Positions 16,456 through 24,864 of a DNA stretch of 62,434 nt are shown here, in pieces. Positions within the stretch are counted from its first letter, which is position 1. Each line of letters begins with the position of its first letter. This stretch comes from an uncultured Microbacterium sp. (GTDB lineage: Bacteria > Actinomycetota > Actinomycetes > Actinomycetales > Microbacteriaceae): positions 1 through 62,434 of the forward strand of contig NZ_CAMFHZ010000021.1 of the NCBI RefSeq assembly GCF_945952435.1, written 5' to 3'. A program made the position numbers and the translations under genes. The notes beneath the pieces were generated by a model. That model searched no databases. It saw only the letters and a list, made by a program, of their open reading frames with translations, and was not told where the DNA came from.

Positions 16456-17363
16456 CGCGCGCTCTTCGAACCGGCCCGGGGATGCCCGCGCAGGGCGAGA
16501 GCGGGATCCTCGTCGTCCGCGTCGGGATCCTCTCGGACGTCCGCCGCGTCGTCCGCCGAGTCCGGCGCGTCGTGGCGTGCCGTGCGGGCGTCGACCGCGG
16601 GCTCGGGTTCCTCGTCCCGCGGCTCCTCACCCCGGGCCTCCTCGTCCCGAGCCTCCTCGTCCCGCAGTTCGTCGTCCCGCGGTTCGTCGTCCCGCGCGTC
16701 GTCGTCCCGCGGATCCCCTCCCGGCACGCGGGTCGACGCCGACCGCTCCGTCGCGGTGTGCCGGCGCGAGCGCGTCGCCAGCCCGTCGACCAGGCTCGCC
16801 ACGAGGATGGCGACGACGAGCACACCGATCCCCACTCCGCCCGCGGCGATGATGCGACCGCGTTGCTGCGGCGTGCCCTTCTCGTCGACGGAGAGGGTCG
16901 ACAGCGTGATCCGCTCGTTCTCGGGGATGCTCTCCTTCGCCTGCAGCTGCTTCAGGGTGTCGGCGTTCGCGGCGACCATGAGCGCGAGGACGCTCCCTGC
17001 CGTGCGGTCGTCGTCCGCGGTCACCTTGGTCAGCACGACCGGCCCCGAGGCCACCGGATCCCGGAGGACCTCGATCTGCACGCCCGGATGCCGGGCGAGC
17101 ACGGGCTGCAGCGCGGATTCCGAGCCGACGGTGCGCACGAGGACGTCGGCGGGTGCGGTGAGGCCGCCGAGGTAGAGATACGGGTTCGTGGCGCCTTCGG
17201 GCAGCGTGCCCCGTCCCGGCAGCAGGAGCTGGGAGGCGGTCCGCTGGTACGCCGGGTGGACCGTGGTCCACACCCCCGCCGCCGCCACGAGAGCGAGCAC
17301 GATGCCGGGGACGACGATGTACCACCGTCGGAGCAGCCCCCTCAGCGTGTCCAGAGCGTTCAT
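16452..17363 (-). CDS. Wzz-like chain-length determinant with acidic tail
   Basis: The 303 residues have two membrane helices (about 14-33 and 188-208) flanking an extracytoplasmic domain, the layout of polysaccharide co-polymerases that set chain length with Wzy. The C-terminal 90 residues are cytosolic and highly charged: a repeated RDDE/RDEE pattern and then an Asp/Ala-rich end. No Walker motifs or tyrosine cluster, so it is not a Wzc-type kinase. ATGA overlaps join it to both neighbours. The tail may contact Wzy or a cytosolic partner, which is an inference. Confidence 0.75.
   Translation of the reverse strand: MNALDTLRGLLRRWYIVVPGIVLALVAAAGVWTTVHPAYQRTASQLLLPGRGTLPEGATNPYLYLGGLTAPADVLVRTVGSESALQPVLARHPGVQIEVLRDPVASGPVVLTKVTADDDRTAGSVLALMVAANADTLKQLQAKESIPENERITLSTLSVDEKGTPQQRGRIIAAGGVGIGVLVVAILVASLVDGLATRSRRHTATERSASTRVPGGDPRDDDARDDEPRDDELRDEEARDEEARGEEPRDEEPEPAVDARTARHDAPDSADDAADVREDPDADDEDPALALRGHPRAGSKSAR
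16628..16735 (-). repeat. Imperfect 15-nt repeats encoding a charged tail
   Basis: Repeats centred on CGTCCCGCGG and TCCTCGTCCCG on the + strand encode alternating Arg and Asp/Glu residues in the Wzz-like tail. Regular spacing and a continuous frame show coding repeats, not a CRISPR array. Confidence 0.7.
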
Positions 17364-18079
17364 GCGGTCTCCCCCTTGATCTCGCCCGGCGCCGGAGTCC
17401 AGGCGTGCGTGCGTGCGTGCTCGCGTCCGCGCGCGTGGCCGCGTCGCCGGATCTTCGAGCGGTCCAGGACCAGGGCCACGCCCCAGCCGATCAGCGCGCC
17501 CGCCGCCGCCATCGCCAGATAGGCGAGGATCTGGGAGGAACGCGTCGCCGTGACGTGCTCGATGCGCATCGTGAGCGGCTCGACGTGCACCCGGATGCGC
17601 TGGTCGGCATCCGCGACGACGGACTGCTCCGTCGCCACCACGGTCTGGATCTCGGCCAGGATCCGCGCCTGCTCGTCGGCGACCCATCGCTCGGTGCGGC
17701 CGACGACCTGCACCTCGATGATCGCCGAACCGTGGCTCGCACCCCACTGGGTGCCCTCCTGCTGCAACCCGACGAGCGCACCCTGGCGCACGCCCGCGCC
17801 GTAATAGGGAGCATCCCCCCGCGAGTACTGCGGCGTGGGCCTGCCCTGATTGACCTGCGCGGCGACGGTGCCTGCGAACGCGATGATGCTCTCGTTGTTC
17901 GTCCCGTTGTCGGGAGTGAGCGTGCTGGCCGCAGGGAGGGTGAACGAGACGACCGTGCGCGTGCTGTAGGTGCCGCCGTCGCGTGCGAAGAGCACGGCGA
18001 GGAGGCACGCCGAGACGACGGCGATGGCGAACACGTACCACCGTCGCCGGATCACCCCCAAGACGTCTCGAAGAGTCAC
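17360..18079 (-). CDS. Wzz-like chain-length determinant, second copy
   Basis: A 239-residue two-helix protein (about 14-31 and 182-205) with an intervening extracytoplasmic domain and a short basic, His-rich C-terminus. It resembles the adjacent Wzz-like protein in layout (RRRWYVFAIAVVSACLLAVLF against RRWYIVVPGIVLALVAAAG) but differs in the outer domain, so the pair could form a hetero-oligomer. GTG start at 18079 after a very strong ribosome site. The next gene overlaps by 4 nt. No kinase domain is encoded in either copy or elsewhere in the window. Confidence 0.72.
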   Translation of the reverse strand: MTLRDVLGVIRRRWYVFAIAVVSACLLAVLFARDGGTYSTRTVVSFTLPAASTLTPDNGTNNESIIAFAGTVAAQVNQGRPTPQYSRGDAPYYGAGVRQGALVGLQQEGTQWGASHGSAIIEVQVVGRTERWVADEQARILAEIQTVVATEQSVVADADQRIRVHVEPLTMRIEHVTATRSSQILAYLAMAAAGALIGWGVALVLDRSKIRRRGHARGREHARTHAWTPAPGEIKGETA

Positions 18080-18081
18080 CG

Positions 18082-18100
18082 GATCCCCTCCCCTGGGATC
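18082..18100 (-). promoter_or_regulatory. Ribosome-binding site in a hairpin loop
   Basis: On the minus strand GATCCC and GGGATC pair around AGGGGAG, which contains the Shine-Dalgarno of the Wzz-like gene starting at 18079. This is the only junction downstream of the oxidoreductase gene where genes do not overlap or abut. The stem is short, so an effect on translation is speculative. Confidence 0.35.
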
Positions 18101-18103
18101 ATG

Positions 18104-19282
18104 CTAACCGCCTACCCCCGATCGCAGATCGGAATCCGCTCGCGGACTCCTCGGCACCCGCTGTGTCTCCTCCGCGGCCGCGACGAGGGCGTTCAGCCGA
18201 TCCGCGCGCTCCCGCCAGCTGTGCGCACGCGCGAACGTCTGCCGTGCGCGCTCCTGCGCGGGGTCGTCGGAGCGTGCGATGAACGCCCGGACGGCCTCCA
18301 CGAAGGACGCCGTGTCGCCCGCGACAGCCACGTGCGGCGTGTCCAGCCAGCGGGATGCAGGCAGCTCCGTCGACACCACCGGCAGGCCGTGGGCCAGGTA
18401 CTCCAGGGTCTTCAGCGGCGAGCTCGCGCGGTTGAACGCGGTCGGCAGATAGGCGGTGAGTCCCACGGCGGCGTCCGCGAGCCGCGCCTCGAGCTCCTCG
18501 GACGGCACCGCGCCCTGCCAGTCGGCGAGGGGATGTGCGAAGAGGGTGCGGAAGGCGTCCTGCACGGACGCGTCGCGGGCCACCATCGGACCGACGATCC
18601 GCAGGGGGATCCCCGCGTCGAGGACCGCCTGCAGCGCGCGGATGTCGGTGCGTTCGTTCAGCTGCCCCATCACCACGGCGATCGGCAGACGTCCCGGGGC
18701 GCGCGGGGTGCGGTCCGGGATCGCGGGGGCGCCGTTGGGGAGCACCGCGCTGAGGCCGGCCGGCCACGCCCCGAGACCCTCCTGCAGCGGTGGGGACACG
18801 ACCGCGAGCGCATCGGCGCGGCGCGCGTTGCGCCGCAGCGTACGCCCGATGAGCCGCGCGGAGAGCCCCATCATCCCGGCGCCGGCGACCCAGTCGTCCG
18901 TCACGTAGAGCACGCGCGCCGCCGCGTCGTCCGCCGGGAGCGGGGCCAGCGGGTTGGCGACGACGATCGCCGAGCCGGGGTACGCGCGACGCGCGCGACG
19001 CAGCGCGATCCGCCGCAGCAGGTCGCTCAGCCCGCGTGTCGGCCACCGGGTCGCGCCGGGCGGTGCGGCGATCCGGTACCGGACGACGCTCCCCGTCTCC
19101 TCCGGCCGCGGCACGAGCGCCGAACGCCAGCCCCGCCACGCACGACGGCTGGGCGGATCCATCCAGACGACGGTGCGATCGGCGACCAGCTCCTCGACGA
19201 TCCTGCGATCCGTGCCGCGGGTGTCGTCCCATCCGACGCCGGCGAACCAGATCAGCGGCGCGGGGCGGACGTCGTCGGTCAT
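18104..19282 (-). CDS. GT-B family glycosyltransferase
   Basis: A 392-residue cytosolic enzyme with two Rossmann-like halves. The N-terminal half begins PLIWFAGVGWDDTRGTDRRIVEELV. The C-terminal half has the donor-binding region typical of GT4/GT1-like enzymes: AVVMGQLNERTDIRAL, then VGLTAYLPTAFNRASSPLKTLEYLAHGLPVVST, where the Pro-Leu-Lys-Leu-Glu-Tyr run matches the E-x7-E region. The start overlaps the previous gene by 4 nt. It presumably adds one sugar of the EPS repeat unit; donor and linkage are unknown. Confidence 0.82.
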   Translation of the reverse strand: MTDDVRPAPLIWFAGVGWDDTRGTDRRIVEELVADRTVVWMDPPSRRAWRGWRSALVPRPEETGSVVRYRIAAPPGATRWPTRGLSDLLRRIALRRARRAYPGSAIVVANPLAPLPADDAAARVLYVTDDWVAGAGMMGLSARLIGRTLRRNARRADALAVVSPPLQEGLGAWPAGLSAVLPNGAPAIPDRTPRAPGRLPIAVVMGQLNERTDIRALQAVLDAGIPLRIVGPMVARDASVQDAFRTLFAHPLADWQGAVPSEELEARLADAAVGLTAYLPTAFNRASSPLKTLEYLAHGLPVVSTELPASRWLDTPHVAVAGDTASFVEAVRAFIARSDDPAQERARQTFARAHSWRERADRLNALVAAAEETQRVPRSPRADSDLRSGVGG

Positions 19283-20532
19283 GACGGGACCCGCTCGGCG
19301 TCGCGGCGCGCGGCGACGGGGCGCGCGTTGAAGTCGTCGAGGGACTCCCGTCCCAGGACCCGGCTGATCCGCTTGCGCGCGTAGTAGCCCGCATACCGTG
19401 CGAGCGCGGCGATCTCCGCACCGACCTGTCGCTGCGATCCCTCGGCGAGCGCCTCGCGGTACACCTGGAGCTGCACCGCGCTGGCCCGTGTCAACGAGAA
19501 CCGGGAGCGGGCGAGCTCGAGGCCGTACTCCCCGAGCACGGCCCGCAGCGACGGGGCCGCGAGCAGCGGAGCGAGCTCGGCCTCGAGCGCATCGGCGCCG
19601 CCCTGCTCGCCCTCCCCGACCCCGTACCAGCCCGTCCAGGAGAACCGGTCGACGGTCTCCGAGGTCAGCGTCCGCCAGAAGCCGGATTCGCCCTGCACGA
19701 TGAGCGGCTTGCCGAAGGCGAGGGAGCGCAGGGCGGATCCGCCCATGCCGAGCGCGACGTCCGCCACGGCATAGGCCGGTCGCGGATCGTCGAGGCGCCC
19801 GGTGAGCACCACGGTCCCCTCCCCGTGTCGCTCGTTGACGCGGCGGGCGCGCTCCGCCACCTCGTCGCGGGCAGGACCGTCTCCGACGAGGACCAGCCGC
19901 ACCGGGAAGCGATCGGAGATCCGTCCGACGACGTCGATCGCGGCGAGGGTGCCCTCGAGCTTGAGCTCGCGGGCGAAACGGGTGACCGAGACCACGTTCA
20001 CACGCCCGTCGTCGAGGCCGTACCTCATGCGGAACGCATCGACACCGACGGGCAGGGCAGGGTCGTTGAAGGCGAGGTCGACGGGCGGCTCGATCGTGCG
20101 GACGCGCGGGCGGCCCGCACGGCGCTCGACCGCGGCGATCTGCTCCGTCCCCACCACGAGCTCGACGTCGTGGGGGATGAACGGCGGGACGGACATCGAC
20201 ATCACGGTGCCCACGACCCGCGCGGGGGATCCGAGCGCCGCCGCGAGCACCGCGTCCAGCACGGGTGGCCACTCGTAGCCGTGGATCACGTCGACACCGC
20301 GCGCGCGGACCAGGTCGACGAGTGCCCTCGCCGTCGTCGGCGACGGCCGTCGGCCGGGCGGCGGCGCCTCCACGAACTCGAGGCCGAGCTGGTCGATGCG
20401 GCCGTTCAAGGCGCCGGGGCGCCCGAAGACGAGCACCTCGTGTCCCAGATCGCGCACGCCCGCCGCGAGCTCGATCGCGTTGAGCTGGCTTCCGCCGATC
20501 CCGAGGTCGTGCGGGTACACGATCACCTTCAT
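19279..20532 (-). CDS. GT4-like glycosyltransferase
   Basis: A 417-residue GT-B enzyme. The N-terminal acceptor half starts MKVIVYPHDLGIGGSQLNAIELA, the classic GT4 glycine-rich loop. The C-terminal half has VVSVTRFARELKLEGTLAAI, LVLVGDGPARDEV and ADVALGMGGSALRSLAFGKPLIVQGE, where the usual second catalytic Glu of the E-x7-E motif appears changed (GSALRSLAFGKP). About 110 residues follow this motif, ending in a basic tail that may attach to the membrane. Start ATG at 20532 overlaps the flippase stop. Confidence 0.83.
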   Translation of the reverse strand: MKVIVYPHDLGIGGSQLNAIELAAGVRDLGHEVLVFGRPGALNGRIDQLGLEFVEAPPPGRRPSPTTARALVDLVRARGVDVIHGYEWPPVLDAVLAAALGSPARVVGTVMSMSVPPFIPHDVELVVGTEQIAAVERRAGRPRVRTIEPPVDLAFNDPALPVGVDAFRMRYGLDDGRVNVVSVTRFARELKLEGTLAAIDVVGRISDRFPVRLVLVGDGPARDEVAERARRVNERHGEGTVVLTGRLDDPRPAYAVADVALGMGGSALRSLAFGKPLIVQGESGFWRTLTSETVDRFSWTGWYGVGEGEQGGADALEAELAPLLAAPSLRAVLGEYGLELARSRFSLTRASAVQLQVYREALAEGSQRQVGAEIAALARYAGYYARKRISRVLGRESLDDFNARPVAARRDAERVPS

Positions 20533-21995
20533 GCCGGACTCCCCTCGACGCCGACGCCTCGGAAGGCCGCCACCGATCGTCGCGAGCACAGCAGCGCCCC
20601 GCCGATGACGGCGGTGCAGAACAGCCCGGCCAGCAGCGACGCGACGAACGCCCCCGGCACGAACGCCGAGATCAAGAGGCTGCCGCCGAGCGCCACGAGG
20701 CCGAACAGCAGCGGCACGAGCGTCGTCCTGGCGAGGGCGACGAGGTGCACACCGGCGCGCCCCAGGGCCCAGCCGTAGCAGCCCACGAGCACGATGCCGG
20801 CCACGACGAACTGGGCGAGCGCGACACCGCCCGTGCCGCCGAGCCTCGCCCCGATCAGCAGGGCAGGGATGAGCAGCGCAAGCCACACGAGCTGGACGAT
20901 CAGGAGGGTCTTCGACTTGCGCAGCACCGCCAGGAAGTCATAGGAGAGCTCGAACACGATGCGGATCGCGGCCTGCAGGGCGAGCCACTGGAGGGCGAGG
21001 GCCGCGGGCTCCCACTGCGGCCCGTAGACGAAGGAGACGATCGGAAACGCCGCGCCCGCGATGAACGCGCAGGCCGGCAGCGCCACGGCCGTCAGCAGCC
21101 GCAGACCGTCGCGGAAGGTGCGGTCCATGAGGTCGCGCTGCGCCTGGATGCGGGCGAAGGCGGCCGGGGCGACCGCGCGGATCGGCTGCGACAGGATCAT
21201 CACCGGCCAGCTCGCCAGGTTGAACGCGAGCAGGTAGAACCCGAGCGCCTGCGTGCCGAGCGTGGTCCCGACCACCAGTTGGTCGGCGTAGCCGACGGCG
21301 AAGACGACCAGACTCGATCCCGCCAGCGGCAGGCCGAAGCGCAGGAGCGGGCCGACGACCGCACGATCCCAGCCGAAGCGGATCCCGGACGGGCAGAACG
21401 CGACGAGCATCCCGGAGAACACGACCGAGGCGACCACGCGGCCGATGGCCAGGCTCATCGCCCCCCAGCCCAGGGCGGCGAGGACCACGGAGATTCCGGC
21501 GCCCAGCCAGATGTTGACCTGGTCGGCGGCCGCACGGCGCCCCTGCTGGAAGTCCCGCTGCAACAGCGCCGCCGGGGTCGCCACGATCCCGTTCAACGGG
21601 ACGCAGACGAGCATGAGGCGCACGACGTCGGTCGCCGACGGGTCGCCCATCGCCGCGGCGAACGCGGGGGTGAGCATCCAGGCGACGAGGAAGAAGACCA
21701 GGCTCGCCGCGGTCGAGATCGTGGCGACCGTCGGGGCGATGCGCCGCGGATCGCCTTCCCAGCGCACGATCGCCAGGCTGATCCCCAGCTCGTTGAAGCT
21801 CAGCACCGCCGCGAGGGCGACGAGGGCCACCGCATACGTGCCGAACGCGTCAGGGCCGAGGAGGCGTGCGATCGCGATCGAGATCAGCAGGGTGCCGAAC
21901 TTGCCGATCGCCGTGTTCGCGAAGCTCCAGACGAGCGCCCTCCGCGCCCCGGGGGCCGCGCGGGCGCCCTTCCTCTCCCCCGTGGTCACCATCAC
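20529..21995 (-). CDS. Wzx-type polysaccharide flippase
   Basis: A 488-residue MATE/MOP-superfamily membrane protein with 12-14 helices that would move the lipid-linked repeat unit across the membrane. Signatures: ALVWSFANTAIGKFGTLLIS, IAIARLLGPDAFGTYAVALV and LGTQALGFYLLAFNLASWPVM, the pattern of the lipopolysaccharide-exporter subfamily. Three adjacent start codons (GTG 21995, ATG 21992, GTG 21989) follow directly on the aminotransferase stop; the first is used here and the second is as likely. With the Wzy-like and Wzz-like proteins it defines a Wzx/Wzy-dependent pathway. Confidence 0.88.
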   Translation of the reverse strand: MMVTTGERKGARAAPGARRALVWSFANTAIGKFGTLLISIAIARLLGPDAFGTYAVALVALAAVLSFNELGISLAIVRWEGDPRRIAPTVATISTAASLVFFLVAWMLTPAFAAAMGDPSATDVVRLMLVCVPLNGIVATPAALLQRDFQQGRRAAADQVNIWLGAGISVVLAALGWGAMSLAIGRVVASVVFSGMLVAFCPSGIRFGWDRAVVGPLLRFGLPLAGSSLVVFAVGYADQLVVGTTLGTQALGFYLLAFNLASWPVMILSQPIRAVAPAAFARIQAQRDLMDRTFRDGLRLLTAVALPACAFIAGAAFPIVSFVYGPQWEPAALALQWLALQAAIRIVFELSYDFLAVLRKSKTLLIVQLVWLALLIPALLIGARLGGTGGVALAQFVVAGIVLVGCYGWALGRAGVHLVALARTTLVPLLFGLVALGGSLLISAFVPGAFVASLLAGLFCTAVIGGALLCSRRSVAAFRGVGVEGSPA

Positions 21996-23099
21996 TCACG
22001 CCACCGCTGCGCGCAGCGCCGCCGCCACGGCCTCCTGCTGGTCGGGCCGCAGGTGCGGGAACATCGGCAGGGAGAGGATCCGCGCGGCGGCGGCCTCGGC
22101 GACCGGGAACTGTCCTGCCCGGTGTCCGAGACCGGCGTACGCCTGCGTGAGCGGGACGACGGTCGGATAGTGGATGCCCACCCCGATGCCCGCGGCGGCC
22201 AGTTCGGCCATCACCCGGTCGCGGTCCTCGACCCGCACCACGTACAGATGCCAGACGTCCTCGTTCCCGGGGCGGACCGAGGGAGGCCGCACGCCCTCGA
22301 TGTCCCCGAGGAGGTCCGCGTAGCGGGCGGCAGCCTCGCGGCGGGCGGCGTTCCACCCGTCGAGTCGGCGCAGCTTCGCGCGGAGGACGGTCGCCTGGAC
22401 CGCGTCCAGACGTGCGTTCATCCCGATGTGGTCGTGCACGTACTTGACCGCGCTGCCGTGTGCGGCGAGCGTGCGGATGAGCGCCGCGGCGTCCGCGTCG
22501 TCGGTCATCACGGCGCCGGCGTCGCCTGCGGCGCCCAGGTTCTTCCCCGGATAGAAGCTCGTCGCGGCGATCCGGGCGAGCGATCCCGCGCGCCCCTGCC
22601 TCGAGGTCGCGCCCTGCGACTGCGCCGCGTCCTCGACGATCACGAGGCCGTGGCGCTCGGCGATCGGTGCGATGCGCTCCACCTCGGCCGTCTGGCCGAA
22701 AAGGTGCACCGGCACGATCACGCGGGTGCGCGGCGTGATCGCGGCCTCGACCGCGTCCGGGTCGATGAGCAGGTGTTCGTCGTCGACGTCGACGAACACC
22801 GGGACGGCACCGATGCGGGACGCGGCCTCCGCCGTCGCGATGAACGTGTTGGCCGGCATGATCACCTCGTCGCCCGCGCGCACGCCCGCGGCGCGGTACG
22901 CGAGTTCGAGAGCATCGGTCCCGTTCGAGACGCCCACGACGTGGCGGACGCCGATGTAGTCGGCGTACTCGCGCTCGAAGGCCTCCACCTCTGCGCCGCC
23001 GATGAACCCTGCGGTCTCCAGCTGTCGCCGCCACACGGGAAGGATCTCCTCGGCGACCTCCGCCTGCTGCGCGGCCAGGTCCAGGAATGGGACGTTCAT
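21996..23099 (-). CDS. DegT/DnrJ/EryC1 sugar aminotransferase (1)
   Basis: A 367-residue PLP enzyme that transfers an amino group, usually from glutamate, to a keto-sugar nucleotide. Seen: N-terminal MNVPFLDLAAQ, GVSNGTDALELAYRAAGV, VIVPVHLFGQTAEVE, VIVEDAAQSQGA and SFYPGKNLGAAGDAGAV with the PLP lysine at Lys186. It most resembles WbpE/WlbC-type 3-aminotransferases that act after a Gfo/Idh/MocA 3-dehydrogenase, which is encoded four genes upstream. The ATG overlaps the acyltransferase stop by 4 nt. Exact substrate is inferred only. Confidence 0.87.
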   Translation of the reverse strand: MNVPFLDLAAQQAEVAEEILPVWRRQLETAGFIGGAEVEAFEREYADYIGVRHVVGVSNGTDALELAYRAAGVRAGDEVIMPANTFIATAEAASRIGAVPVFVDVDDEHLLIDPDAVEAAITPRTRVIVPVHLFGQTAEVERIAPIAERHGLVIVEDAAQSQGATSRQGRAGSLARIAATSFYPGKNLGAAGDAGAVMTDDADAAALIRTLAAHGSAVKYVHDHIGMNARLDAVQATVLRAKLRRLDGWNAARREAAARYADLLGDIEGVRPPSVRPGNEDVWHLYVVRVEDRDRVMAELAAAGIGVGIHYPTVVPLTQAYAGLGHRAGQFPVAEAAAARILSLPMFPHLRPDQQEAVAAALRAAVA

Positions 23100-23722
23100 C
23101 TCTTCTCCCCCAGGTTTCGCGCCGGCACCCCGGCCCAGGTCTCCCCCTCCGGCACGTCCTCGAGGACGGCCGCTCCCATGCCGACGACGGCGTCCGCGCC
23201 GATCGCGACCCCTTGTCGTACGGCGGCGTTCATGCCGACGTACGCGGCCTCGCCGATCCGCACCCCGCCGCCGAGGGACACTCCCGCAGCGAGCGTGGCG
23301 AAGTCCGCGAGTACATCGTCGTGGGTGATCGTGCTGTTCGGCATGACGACGACGTGACGTCCGAGCGTCGCGTCCGCCGTGACCACGACCGCGTCGAGCA
23401 GGATGCTGCCGGCGCAGATCATGCTGCTCGCGCCGATGCGCGCGGACCGCGCGGCGAAGATCTCGTAGCGGTCTTCCCGGACCCCCGCGTCGGCGAGCCG
23501 GCGGACGATCCCGCGGCGCCCCGCGCCCGGCCCCACGCACACGAGGAGCTGCTCCGGGCGCTCCGCGGCGAGCGCGACCGGCCCGAGCACGGGGAAGCCC
23601 GCGAACTCGCCGCCGTGACGGCTCTCATCGTCGTCGAGGATCCCGGTGACGCCGGCGATCCCCGCCGCGACGACCTCGCGTGCGAGCCCGCTCGCACCGA
23701 TCAGGAGTAGTCCCTCGCTCAC
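23096..23722 (-). CDS. PglD/NeuD-like sugar N- or O-acyltransferase
   Basis: The 208 residues have an N-terminal nucleotide-sugar-binding domain (MSEGLLLIGASGLAREVV, about 1-80) and a left-handed beta-helix with hexapeptide repeats (about 90-200), ending in the usual EGETWAGVPARNL. PglD-like enzymes use acetyl-CoA to N-acetylate a 4-amino sugar and NeuD-like ones O-acetylate sialic acid. Location between two aminotransferases favours N-acylation of an amino-sugar nucleotide. GTG start; 4-nt overlaps at both ends. The catalytic base is likely His in NSTITHDDV near residue 133. Confidence 0.85.
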   Translation of the reverse strand: MSEGLLLIGASGLAREVVAAGIAGVTGILDDDESRHGGEFAGFPVLGPVALAAERPEQLLVCVGPGAGRRGIVRRLADAGVREDRYEIFAARSARIGASSMICAGSILLDAVVVTADATLGRHVVVMPNSTITHDDVLADFATLAAGVSLGGGVRIGEAAYVGMNAAVRQGVAIGADAVVGMGAAVLEDVPEGETWAGVPARNLGEKR

Positions 23723-24864
23723 GATGTCGCCCCCTGCGGATCGCGGAGCACCGCGATCACGCGGTCCTGATCAGCGTCGGTGAGCGCGTGGTAGACGGGG
23801 AGGATGAGCGTGCGTTCGTTCAGTCGCTCCGTCACGGGCAGGCCGCCCTCCGGCACCCGGTCGCGGTACGGCGGCTGGCGGTGCGCGGCCATGATGCCAC
23901 GACGGGCCGAGATGTCCGCCGCGGCGAGCGCCTCGAGCAGTCCCTCGCGGTCGAGCGGGTACCGCTCGTCGACCTCCACCCAGAAGGACTGCACGTTGCC
24001 GGTGCCGTAGGACGGGTCCTCGACCGCGCGCAGGCCGGGGATCGTCGCGATCGCCTCCCGGTAGCGATCCGCGATCGCGCGTCGACGGGCGACGATCTCC
24101 GGCAGCCGCCCGAGCTGCACGAGCCCGACCGCCGCCTGCAGGTCGGTCATCCGGAAGTTGAACCCCACCTCGGTGTACTCCTCGGCCGGCGGCAGCGTGG
24201 AGCGATGGCGGTCCGCGGCCGAGACGCTCATGGCGTGCTCGCGCAGGTGCCTGGCGCGGTCGGCCCAGTCCTCCCGCGTCGTGGTGAGCATGCCGCCCTC
24301 CCCGGTCGTGAGGAGCTTGCGGGGGTGGAAGGACCAGGCCGCGATGTCCGCGCCCGCGCCGACGGGGCGGCCCTTGTAGGTCGACCCTGCGCCGCAGGCC
24401 GCGTCCTCGATCACGACGATGCCGAGCGGATCCGCCACGGCGCGCACGTCGTCGAGGTCGAGCGGAACGCCGCCCTGATCCACGGCGATGACGGCGCGCG
24501 TCCTGGGCGTGAGCGCTGCGCGCAGGGTCTCGCCGGTGATGTTGCCGGTCTCCGGATCCACATCGGCGAACACGGGGTCGGCACCGACGTAGCGCACCGC
24601 GTTGCTCGTCGCGACGAAGGAGAACGACGGCACCACGACATCGTCGCCGGGGCCGATGCCCGCCACGATCAGCGCGAGGTGCAGCGCGGTCGTGCAGCTC
24701 GTCGTGGCGACGGCGTACGGCGCCTGCACCGCGGCGGCGAAGTCCTCCTCGAAGCGCTTGACACGGGGGCCCTGCGCGACCCAGCCGGACGCGATCGTCT
24801 CGGCGACGGCGTCCGCCTCCTCCTGACCGAGCCAGGGGACCATGACGTTGATGCGCGCGCTCAT
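23719..24864 (-). CDS. DegT/DnrJ/EryC1 sugar aminotransferase (2)
   Basis: A 381-residue PLP-dependent aminotransferase. Seen: INVMVPWLGQEEADAVAETI, GWVAQGPRVKRFEEDF, VVVPSFSFVATSNAVRYVG, VIEDAACGAGS and SFHPRKLLTTGEGG with the PLP lysine at Lys183. It belongs to the same superfamily as the enzyme at 21,996-23,099 but is clearly different and resembles PglE/PseC/ArnB-like members acting on 4-keto sugars. The following PglD-like gene would acylate its product. 4-nt overlaps with both neighbours. Confidence 0.87.
   Translation of the reverse strand: MSARINVMVPWLGQEEADAVAETIASGWVAQGPRVKRFEEDFAAAVQAPYAVATTSCTTALHLALIVAGIGPGDDVVVPSFSFVATSNAVRYVGADPVFADVDPETGNITGETLRAALTPRTRAVIAVDQGGVPLDLDDVRAVADPLGIVVIEDAACGAGSTYKGRPVGAGADIAAWSFHPRKLLTTGEGGMLTTTREDWADRARHLREHAMSVSAADRHRSTLPPAEEYTEVGFNFRMTDLQAAVGLVQLGRLPEIVARRRAIADRYREAIATIPGLRAVEDPSYGTGNVQSFWVEVDERYPLDREGLLEALAAADISARRGIMAAHRQPPYRDRVPEGGLPVTERLNERTLILPVYHALTDADQDRVIAVLRDPQGATS

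Noticed and set aside
16628..16735. CGTCCCGCGG repeats as a possible array or origin
   Set aside because: They are in frame within the Wzz-like tail and encode alternating charged residues.
17491..17814. Small Arg/Ser-rich frames inside EPS genes
   Set aside because: These are out-of-frame shadows of the Wzz-like genes and similar ones occur throughout the window.
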